From the NCBI GenBank assembly GCA_014729205.1, contig WJKG01000160.1, positions 1 through 18,110 of the forward strand: DNA of 18,110 bases, read 5' to 3'. The DNA comes from a candidate division GN15 bacterium. Lineage in GTDB: Bacteria; Zixibacteria; MSB-5A5; GN15; FEB-12. Every line of letters starts with the position of its first letter. Position 1 is the first letter of the stretch. The translations under genes and the position numbers were made by a program. Shown piece after piece: positions 1 through 6,827 of the stretch. The notes under the pieces are model-generated. The model had not been told where the DNA came from and made no database searches. It was given only the letters and a program-made list of their open reading frames with translations.

Positions 1-701
1 ATAAGGAAGGATGGGGTACGTTTGGTGGATCGATTACCTTCATTTCATATGGTACCTTTACGCGTACCAGCGAGGAAGGCACCAACCTTGGCACCTTCGA
101 GTCCTTTGACCTTGCTGTCACTGGCTCCTACGGCACTCGGTTGTCACGACGTCTTGCGGGTGGTGTTTCTGCCAAGTTCCTGTACTCGAAGCTGGCCGAC
201 CAGGGCGCCGGGGCCGAGGAAGGCTCGGGCAACTCTATCGGTTTTGCCGTCGACTTCGGCTTGCTCTATGAGTGGACTCCACGTCTGAACCTCGGCCTGG
301 CTATCACCAACATCGGTCCCGATATGTCCTATATCGATGCTGCCCAGTCAGATCCCCTGCCGCGAAACTTCGCTCTCGGCTTTGCTTACAAGCTGTTGCA
401 GACAGACTACTATCACCTGCTGCTCACCCTTGAGGCCAACAAGCTCTTCGCCGATCTCAGCCAGAGCTTCGGCAACGAACTGGAGTCCGTCGTCCTCAAC
501 GGCGGTGGTGAATTCCAATATGCGGACTTGATTGCCTTCCGCGCCGGTTATATCTATGACCAGGCCGGTGAGGTGAAAACGCTGACCCTCGGCGCGGGAC
601 TGTCATACAGCATCTTCCGCTTCGACTTCAGCTACATCCCGAGCAGCGAAAGCACCGCCCTGGCCAACACCCTCAGGGTCTCCCTGGCGGTGACACCGTA
701 A
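1..701 (+). CDS. PorV/PorQ-family outer-membrane beta-barrel protein (C-terminal part)
   Basis: The reading frame is open from base 3 to the TAA at 699-701 and enters from outside the window, so only about the last 232 residues are visible. They alternate short amphipathic strands with turns, as in a beta-barrel. Recognisable PorV-type stretches are GWGTFGGSITFISYG near the left edge, then FAVDFGLLYEWTPRLNLGLA, ITNIGPDMSY, and a final strand ending LRVSLAVTP. In Bacteroidetes, PorV (LptO) is the outer-membrane shuttle of the type IX secretion system. It receives cargo from the SprA/Sov pore and hands it to the sortase PorU. The next gene encodes a protein with a T9SS-type sorting domain, which fits that role. 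An internal ATG at 141 only starts a truncated frame and is not the true start. The family call is fairly sure. Whether it is functionally PorV, PorQ or another UPF0164-like member cannot be settled from the C-terminal part. Confidence 0.85.
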   Translation, partial: KEGWGTFGGSITFISYGTFTRTSEEGTNLGTFESFDLAVTGSYGTRLSRRLAGGVSAKFLYSKLADQGAGAEEGSGNSIGFAVDFGLLYEWTPRLNLGLAITNIGPDMSYIDAAQSDPLPRNFALGFAYKLLQTDYYHLLLTLEANKLFADLSQSFGNELESVVLNGGGEFQYADLIAFRAGYIYDQAGEVKTLTLGAGLSYSIFRFDFSYIPSSESTALANTLRVSLAVTP

Positions 702-721
702 CGTCTATGCATCGATAACCC

Positions 722-727
722 GAGGAG
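722..727 (+). promoter_or_regulatory. Ribosome binding site for the TTG start at 734
   Basis: GAGGAG lies six bases upstream of a TTG codon at 734-736. It is a near-perfect Shine-Dalgarno core at good spacing. No ATG or GTG lies in frame close by, so it supports TTG as the real start of the M6 protease gene, which then begins with a well-formed signal peptide. Confidence 0.7.
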
Positions 728-733
728 TTTTCA

Positions 734-3700
734 TTGGACCGAAAACACCGCAAGTTCAGATACACACTGCTCTGCCTCGTGCTGGTCGCCCTTGCGGCGA
801 CCGGCCTGGCGGCCGACAAGGTGTACTTCCCGGAACGCTCGTTTGATAACGAGGATAATGAGCCCGTAATCCGCGACCTGCCCTCCTTCGCCCGCGGCAT
901 GAAACCGGGGGAGGGAATCCTCCCGCTCGATCGCAAACACCCCTGGGCACTGCCGGAAAAGGCCCTTGCCGCCGACTGGGATACCACCATCCACATCCTC
1001 GTTCTGCGCTACAACTTCCAGTACGAAACCGTGGACAATCCCAACACCACCGGACGCGGCCACATGGATTTCTCCAACCCCATCACCGACCCGGCCTCCG
1101 AGCAAGCCTACCTGGACTCGGTGGGGTACATCGTCGATCCCCCGCCGCACGACAGCACCTTCTTCGCTGCTCACATGCAGGCGCTCCATAACTACTGGTA
1201 TGCCGTCAGTGATGGCCGTATCTCCATCACCTGGGACATCTGGCCGCGCGGCGATACCGCCACCTACCAGCTCCCCGAGGAAATGAGCCACTATGGTTTC
1301 TGCGTGCAGCAAATCTCTGAACCGCGCCTCCTCGACTCCGTGGTCGCCGGTCTGGAACGCTACTTTGTCGACTGCATCCAGACGGCCGACAATGCCGATC
1401 CGGAAATCGACTTCTCCGACTACGGCTCCATCTTCCTGTTCCACGCCGGAGTCGATGCCCAGAACGACATCTTCCGCAACACCTGTTCCGATCTCTTCAG
1501 CGGTTACATCCGCTTCTTCACCTTCGTCCCGGTCGACAACGACTCCAACGCCGTCCAGCGTGCGCTCATCCTACCCGAGACCGTCGCCCAGGACAACCGG
1601 GCCGTCGCCCTCAACGGATTGATCGCACACGAATTCTGCCACGAACTCGGCGGCGTAGACCTCTACAATACAAGCAACTTCTACAGCCTCATCGGCGACT
1701 TCGCCCTCATGGACCACAACGGCGAGAATACCGGTCTTCTGTTCCCCGGCTATCAGTCCAGCATCTTCGGCGCTATGCCAGTTTACCCTTCTGCCTGGAC
1801 CCGCGCCTATCTCGGGCTGTCCGAAGTAGAGGAGGTGCGCTCGGCCGAGGATGTCCGCCTTATCGCTGCCGGCGTCGATGCTGGCGGCCGCCCCGAAATC
1901 ATCAAGGTGCCCATAAGCGAGTATCAATACTACCTGATCGAGAACCGCACTGTCGACATCGATGGCAAACAAACCGCCATGCTGGCTGATCCCGAGACCA
2001 ACGTCTTCCGCGGCCCCGGACGCCTGGTCGGTCAGGACAGCACCGAACTGACAAGCGAATACGATTTCATGCTCCCCGCTGAAGAAGGTGGCGTACTCAT
2101 CTACCTCGTCGATGAAGTCGTCGCCGCTCTGGACACCCTTGGCAACGGCTTCAATAACTTCTTCAACAACTCCCTCCAGTGGGATCCACAGCGACAGTTC
2201 GTCACCCTCATGGAGGGCGATGGCGTGCGCAATTTCAATGGCCAGTGTCCTGCCGGATGCGGCTTTACCTACCAATGGTATGGCTGGGAAGGAGACATGT
2301 TCCGCGAGGACCGCCAGCGCGACTTCACCCCCAATACCGTCCTCCCGGCCATCGACAATCTCGGCAACAACCCGCATATCTATATCGAGAACATCCGGCG
2401 CGATACCACTACCATCGGCGACACACAGTTTCCCATGGATACCGTTGTCCGCTTCTCGGTCAGTTCCGAACGTCAGGTCGATGGCTTCCCGACTCGCATC
2501 GGTGTCCCCACCGTCATTGGAAAGGGCCCGGTGGCCGAAGATCTCGACAGCGATGGCTCTCAGGAGATCATTGCCGTCTCTCGCGACCGGATCATAGTCA
2601 GCGACGCCGACGGCAACAACTGGCTTCGAGACTATACAAATTGTACCACCTGCCCGACATACTATGACACCGCAACACTCGTCTACGACCCGGACACCAC
2701 CCGCTCGCTTGGCGGTCGTACTGAAATCTACCCACTCAACCTCTTCGCACAGACTCCAAATGACATCACCGCCGGACCGGTGGCGGGCCAGTTCTCCGGG
2801 GACGCTGGTGCCATGAAAATCGCCATCGGCTACCCAGCGGGCACTGGCGATGGGTGGATTCTCACCTACCAGGCCCGGGACAATGAACAGGACGGACAGG
2901 CCGACTTCTACCTGCAACCAAAGCGCACCACCGGCAAACCAATCACAGTCACCTGGAACAGTGCCCTTGCCTGCCTGACCGACTCCGGCATTGTCTACAC
3001 TCGTACCGATGAGGTGGGACCTTCCTGGGAACAGACAAGTCTTTTCACGACTCACAATTGGGGTATGGCTGCCGTCGGTGACAGTTTGTTCGTGCTCGCC
3101 GGCAATGAAGACTACTCCAGTGTCTATGCTGTGATCGACGGCTCCGCCGAGGAGTACCCGCTGGATACCCTGTATGAATTTGGGCCGATCGTGGCTGATA
3201 TTGATCGCAAAGGGATACTCGAGGTTGTCGTCGCCTCCTCCGATGGCCGCATCGCTATTCTGTCGTTCAGCGATGAGCTCGCGGTTGGTCCGTACAGCTT
3301 TGATATTCTGGCTCACGAGGACTTCGATGCCACCTTCACTACCGATCCCATCATCGCCGATATCGACAACGACAACCGCCCCGACATCCTTATCGGCGGC
3401 ATCAACAAGGTCTATGCCTTCAATGAACGCTTGATCAGCCTGGCCGACTACCCCATCGAAGTCTCTGATCGCTTCCTCAGTACACCAGTCGCCGCAGCAC
3501 CAATCACTGCTGACATTCGCCAGGCCTCCTCCGGCAGTAGCGTCCTGGAAACCGTATTCCCAACCACCCAGGGTAGTATCTACGCCTTCGGTCCCCATCC
3601 CGTCTTCGGCTACCCACTCCCGGTCGGCCTGGCCGGTTATGGCAGCCCCGTCTACTGGACCGCCGATGGACCATCCGGCACCGAAGGACGCCTCAGCTAC

Positions 3701-4123
3701 GCCGGTCTTGATGGATGGCTGTATGCGTGGGTTGCCGATGCGGACCAGACGCCCGGGGCCTGGCCAATGGCCGGCTATAACGCCCGGGGCTCCTCGTTCT
3801 TCCCGGCCGATTCGCTCGGTGATCCGACAGCACTAGCCGGGCGACTTCCCGAGGATCAGATGTATAACTATCCAAACCCGGTAACCACCGGCAGTACCAC
3901 CATTCGTTATGTTCTCGGCAGCGATGCCCGCAGCGTCGACATTGCCATCTTCGATCTCTCTGGCACCGAAGTCCGCCGCCTTGACGGGCAAACGACTGCC
4001 GGTATCAATGAATTGAACTGGACCTGCGACGGTGTCACGCCCGGCGTCTATCGCTGCATGATCGAGGCTGACTTCGACGGTACCACCGAACACGGACATT
4101 TTGACATCGCTGTGATACGATAA
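734..4123 (+). CDS. Secreted M6-family metalloprotease with FG-GAP-like repeats and T9SS-type C-terminal sorting domain
   Basis: This 1129-residue exported protein starts at TTG 734 behind GAGGAG. Residues 1-27 form a signal peptide (basic RKHRK, hydrophobic core, cleavage near GLAA). Residues about 75-340 are an M6 peptidase domain. The zinc site HEFCHELGGVD has H299, E300, H303 and D309, with a possible Met-turn at M326 (FALMDHNG). Residues about 590-1030 look like a beta-propeller with calcium-loop style FG-GAP motifs: EDLDSDGSQEII near 600, ADIDRKG near 818 and ADIDNDNRPDILIGG near 872. The C-terminus from about 1043 (YNYPNPV, TTIRYVL, IFDLSGTEVRRL, GVTPGVYRC) matches a type A T9SS/FlgD-like sorting domain. 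Paired cysteines (C505/C509 and C637/C640) suggest disulfides outside the cytoplasm. The likely role is a cell-surface or secreted endopeptidase exported through T9SS. The upstream neighbour is a PorV-family barrel, 32 bases away. The domain calls are strong; the substrate is unknown. Confidence 0.92.
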   Translation: MDRKHRKFRYTLLCLVLVALAATGLAADKVYFPERSFDNEDNEPVIRDLPSFARGMKPGEGILPLDRKHPWALPEKALAADWDTTIHILVLRYNFQYETVDNPNTTGRGHMDFSNPITDPASEQAYLDSVGYIVDPPPHDSTFFAAHMQALHNYWYAVSDGRISITWDIWPRGDTATYQLPEEMSHYGFCVQQISEPRLLDSVVAGLERYFVDCIQTADNADPEIDFSDYGSIFLFHAGVDAQNDIFRNTCSDLFSGYIRFFTFVPVDNDSNAVQRALILPETVAQDNRAVALNGLIAHEFCHELGGVDLYNTSNFYSLIGDFALMDHNGENTGLLFPGYQSSIFGAMPVYPSAWTRAYLGLSEVEEVRSAEDVRLIAAGVDAGGRPEIIKVPISEYQYYLIENRTVDIDGKQTAMLADPETNVFRGPGRLVGQDSTELTSEYDFMLPAEEGGVLIYLVDEVVAALDTLGNGFNNFFNNSLQWDPQRQFVTLMEGDGVRNFNGQCPAGCGFTYQWYGWEGDMFREDRQRDFTPNTVLPAIDNLGNNPHIYIENIRRDTTTIGDTQFPMDTVVRFSVSSERQVDGFPTRIGVPTVIGKGPVAEDLDSDGSQEIIAVSRDRIIVSDADGNNWLRDYTNCTTCPTYYDTATLVYDPDTTRSLGGRTEIYPLNLFAQTPNDITAGPVAGQFSGDAGAMKIAIGYPAGTGDGWILTYQARDNEQDGQADFYLQPKRTTGKPITVTWNSALACLTDSGIVYTRTDEVGPSWEQTSLFTTHNWGMAAVGDSLFVLAGNEDYSSVYAVIDGSAEEYPLDTLYEFGPIVADIDRKGILEVVVASSDGRIAILSFSDELAVGPYSFDILAHEDFDATFTTDPIIADIDNDNRPDILIGGINKVYAFNERLISLADYPIEVSDRFLSTPVAAAPITADIRQASSGSSVLETVFPTTQGSIYAFGPHPVFGYPLPVGLAGYGSPVYWTADGPSGTEGRLSYAGLDGWLYAWVADADQTPGAWPMAGYNARGSSFFPADSLGDPTALAGRLPEDQMYNYPNPVTTGSTTIRYVLGSDARSVDIAIFDLSGTEVRRLDGQTTAGINELNWTCDGVTPGVYRCMIEADFDGTTEHGHFDIAVIR

Positions 4124-4125
4124 TT

Positions 4126-4132
4126 GAAAGGA
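4126..4132 (+). promoter_or_regulatory. Ribosome binding site for the GTG start at 4141
   Basis: GAAAGGA sits eight bases upstream of GTG 4141 and supports that non-ATG start. The resulting protein opens with MKILPAICLCLL, a normal signal peptide. Confidence 0.6.
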
Positions 4133-4140
4133 TCATCCCT

Positions 4141-5055
4141 GTGAAAATACTGCCCGCCATATGCCTGTGCCTGCTCACCCTGCCAATACTGGCCACCGCC
4201 AACTCGCTTGAACAGGCCTCAGATATGTGCTGTGAACTCACCAAGGTAAGGTATTCTTTCGTCAATCACTCCATGCTCGAATCGAACAGCAGCAAGGATC
4301 CCATTCTGGCTGCAGCCGATGCTGATGAGGGCTCGGCCACCGTCACCGACGCCTTCGACTACGATCGCAAGTCCCCGGTCAAAGCCTTCCTGCTTTCGCT
4401 CGCAGTACCCGGACTCGGCCAGTACTACTACGGTAGCCGCGCCAAGCCACTGATGTTCCTCGGTATCGAAGCCGTCTCATGGTTCCTGCACATCAACTGG
4501 CACGGCGATGGTGACAATCTCACCGACGACTATGAATCCTTCAACAATACTCATTGGTCGGAAAGCCGCTACCGGACATCGCTTGACTGGATCTATGGCT
4601 CCACACAGGAATCAGAAATCACTGAAAAGGAAATCAACCACACTCTGCCAGAGACAAAAGTCCAGCAGTACTACGAGATGACCGGCAAGTACAACCAGTT
4701 CGCCTGGGGATGGGACGATGCCGACCTCGAGGGCAACGCCTTCGAGGACTACTCCGCCGGCAACCCGCCTCCGCGCATACGCGGCGACAGCGTCCCCTAT
4801 AGTGCCAACCGCGTCGTCTATGAGGGCATGCGTGATGATGCCAACAACAAGTACGACGATGCTACCAAGATGATCTATGTCGCCATGGCCAACCACTTGA
4901 TCTCCGCTTTCGAGGCGTTCTTCATGACCCGCCACCTCAATGCCGAGGCGGCCAAGGCCAAGGCAGACTTTGCCAATATCAAAATCCGCGCCAGGCTGCG
5001 CTCTATCTATGAGTCTATGGACACGCCCTACCTGGCGTTTACCTATAAGTTCTAA
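4141..5055 (+). CDS. DUF5683-like exported protein, copy 1
   Basis: This 304-residue protein starts at GTG 4141 with a signal peptide (MKILPAICLCLLTLPILATA). After a variable acidic stretch, residues about 78-98 carry SPVKAFLLSLAVPGLGQYYYG, which matches the K-A-x-L-L-S-x-x-x-P-G-x-G-Q-x-Y-x-G signature of DUF5683 and related proteins. A second hydrophobic segment follows (KPLMFLGIEAVSWFL). A conserved ANHLISAFEAFF..RH segment lies near residues 245-265. DUF5683 proteins are common in Bacteroidetes and relatives, are membrane-associated, and have no firm function. The downstream gene is a diverged paralogue. The stop codon shares one base with the outer ATG of that gene (TAATG), so translation may be coupled. 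It lies 17 bases after the M6 protease gene and is probably in the same transcript. Confidence is good for a real gene and moderate for the family name. Confidence 0.85.
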   Translation: MKILPAICLCLLTLPILATANSLEQASDMCCELTKVRYSFVNHSMLESNSSKDPILAAADADEGSATVTDAFDYDRKSPVKAFLLSLAVPGLGQYYYGSRAKPLMFLGIEAVSWFLHINWHGDGDNLTDDYESFNNTHWSESRYRTSLDWIYGSTQESEITEKEINHTLPETKVQQYYEMTGKYNQFAWGWDDADLEGNAFEDYSAGNPPPRIRGDSVPYSANRVVYEGMRDDANNKYDDATKMIYVAMANHLISAFEAFFMTRHLNAEAAKAKADFANIKIRARLRSIYESMDTPYLAFTYKF

Positions 5056-5846
5056 TGGGATGTAGTATGCTCAGAAACGTGCTGGTTGCCTTGTTGATTC
5101 TCGGTGTCGCGGCCCCGTCCACTCTCGCGCTGGACCTGCCCGAATCACCCATCCAGACCTCCATGCTCCAGGAGGTCAATTCACCCATCCTCGCCGATCA
5201 GGATGAATGGTCCTTCGACGAGGACAATCCCGAGCCCGCTGTTGACACCGACACCGACAGCGAAGGGGAGAAGTCGCTCGCCAAGACCCTGCTGCTCTCG
5301 GCTGTTCTTCCCGGCGCCGGGGAATACTACCTCGGACAGAAGACGAAGGCCAGCTACTTCTTCGCTGCCGAAGCGCTTACCTGGATCGGCTTTGCCTCCT
5401 TCCGCACTTACGGCAACTGGAAGCGCGATGATATGATCAAGTACGCCGGCGACTATGCCAGCGCCGACCTTGAGAACAAGGACGACGAGTTCGAGGACTG
5501 GGTCGGCTTCTATGACGGCGTCGACGAGTTTAACTCTCTCGGCCGCGCCACCGATGACCGCCCGTATCTGCCTGCCACCGGCGATACCTATTGGCAATGG
5601 GAGAGCTCTGCCCAGCGTGCCGTCTATCGCGACATCAAGAACTCCTACCGCGAGAACCATCGTCGCGCCAATTTCATGCTCGGTATCGCCCTTGCCAACC
5701 GCATCATCTCCGTCATCGACTCCTGGCGCAGCTTCCGCCATATCAAATCAACCATTGGCGGCAATGATGGCTGGTCATACGAACTCAAAATCGATCCCTT
5801 CTCAAAGGGTGACAAGGTCCACCTGACACTCTATCCCGGATTCTAA
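5055..5846 (+). CDS. DUF5683-like exported protein, copy 2
   Basis: The protein has 263 residues from the ATG at 5055, which overlaps the previous stop by one base. An in-frame ATG at 5067 has GGGA six bases upstream and gives a cleaner signal peptide (MLRNVLVALLILGVAAPSTLALD), so the true product may be four residues shorter. Residues about 73-95 (KSLAKTLLLSAVLPGAGEYYLG) repeat the signature of the preceding protein. They are followed by KASYFFAAEALTWIGF and, further on, LANRIISVIDSWRSFRH, which matches ANHLISAFEAFFMTRH in copy 1. The two genes therefore look like an old tandem duplication that has diverged strongly. The function is unknown. The signal peptide and hydrophobic segments place it in the envelope. 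Confidence 0.83.
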   Translation: MGCSMLRNVLVALLILGVAAPSTLALDLPESPIQTSMLQEVNSPILADQDEWSFDEDNPEPAVDTDTDSEGEKSLAKTLLLSAVLPGAGEYYLGQKTKASYFFAAEALTWIGFASFRTYGNWKRDDMIKYAGDYASADLENKDDEFEDWVGFYDGVDEFNSLGRATDDRPYLPATGDTYWQWESSAQRAVYRDIKNSYRENHRRANFMLGIALANRIISVIDSWRSFRHIKSTIGGNDGWSYELKIDPFSKGDKVHLTLYPGF

Positions 5847-5852
5847 TCGCCT

Positions 5853-6821
5853 ATGAGCGCGCGATCCACGCTGTCCTGGATAACCATACTGCTGGTCGTC
5901 TCTCTGTTGTCCGCCTGTGGCGGCTCCGGCACCAAGCCCGGAAAAGAACAACCCGCCACCCCCCTTCCAGCCGCCGTCATCGTCGATCGAATCATCGAAG
6001 GCCCCATCCTCGGCGTCAAGCTAAGCAAACCGTGGGGACTGGCCGCAACCGATGATGGCCACCTCTTTGTCACTGACAACGGCAACCATCGTCTCATTGA
6101 ATTCGATCAAACCCTCACACCCGTTCGGGACATCGGCGGCTTTGGTTCCGCCGAGGGCTTCTTCAATCGGCCCACCTACATCGCCGTCGACCAGCAACTC
6201 AACATCCTTGTCACCGATGAAGGCAATCGACGCCTCTGCCGGTTCAACTCACGCCTCTCCTATGTCGAGTCCATTTCATTCTACGATGAGGAAGACCCGC
6301 TCAAGTTTGGCTATCCCTCGGGGATCGCCACCACTACCTACGGCGAAATCTGGGTCGGCGACCGCGACAACGACCGCATCGCTGTCTTCAGCAACGTCGG
6401 CAGTTTCGACCGCTTCGTCGGCGACTTCGGCTATTCCGGCGGCCAGGTGATCAGCCCCGAAGCCATCCGCATCGCACCCGCCGACGAATTCCTGGTTTGC
6501 GATGGCGGCAATGGTCGCCTCGTCTTCTACGACGAGTACGGTAACTTCGAACGCGAGATGATAGATAACTACCTGGAATACCCCATCTCTGCCGCGCCCT
6601 CCGGCAATCGCTGGTGGGTCGTCGACGGCAGCACCGGCCGCATCATCCTAATCAGCGACAGGGGAAAAGTGCTCTTTGAGATCATCGGCCAGCCCATGGG
6701 TACGTCACGACCGCTCGCTCATCCATCCGACATCGCTGTGCTCCCGGGCAATCGTCTGGCTATTGCCGATACGGGCAATAACCGCATCCTCATCTGCAAG
6801 ATCGTCCGCGACCAGGAGTAG
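5853..6821 (+). CDS. NHL-repeat lipoprotein (six-bladed beta-propeller)
   Basis: This 322-residue lipoprotein has a type II signal peptide with lipobox LSAC and modified cysteine C22, followed by GGSGTKPGK. The rest is six NHL repeats, each ending in a D-x-G/D-N-x-R-type strand: residues about 59-85 (VTDNGNHRLIEF), 104-131 (VTDEGNRRLCRF), 152-179 (VGDRDNDRIAVF), 201-226 (VCDGGNGRLVFY), 241-267 (VDGSTGRIILI) and 289-315 (IADTGNNRILIC). Six blades make a complete propeller. NHL propellers usually bind proteins, peptides or carbohydrates, and some are lyases; nothing here indicates catalysis. The start is ATG 5853, six bases after the previous stop, with only a weak ribosome binding site, so it may rely on translational coupling. 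A scaffold or binding protein on an envelope membrane is the likeliest role. Confidence 0.88.
   Translation: MSARSTLSWITILLVVSLLSACGGSGTKPGKEQPATPLPAAVIVDRIIEGPILGVKLSKPWGLAATDDGHLFVTDNGNHRLIEFDQTLTPVRDIGGFGSAEGFFNRPTYIAVDQQLNILVTDEGNRRLCRFNSRLSYVESISFYDEEDPLKFGYPSGIATTTYGEIWVGDRDNDRIAVFSNVGSFDRFVGDFGYSGGQVISPEAIRIAPADEFLVCDGGNGRLVFYDEYGNFEREMIDNYLEYPISAAPSGNRWWVVDGSTGRIILISDRGKVLFEIIGQPMGTSRPLAHPSDIAVLPGNRLAIADTGNNRILICKIVRDQE
6814..6818 (+). promoter_or_regulatory. Ribosome binding site for the GTG start at 6828
   Basis: AGGAG lies at the very end of the NHL lipoprotein gene, nine bases before GTG 6828. It supports that start and ties the two genes into one transcript. Confidence 0.55.
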
Positions 6822-6827
6822 CCACTC

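Noticed and set aside
1571..3598. A 675-codon open frame on the minus strand inside the M6 protease gene
   Set aside because: Its translation is a low-complexity mix rich in Val, Gly, Asp and Ile, with no domain or signal peptide. This is the usual antisense shadow of a GC-rich gene with C/G third positions, and the + strand gene has clear domains.
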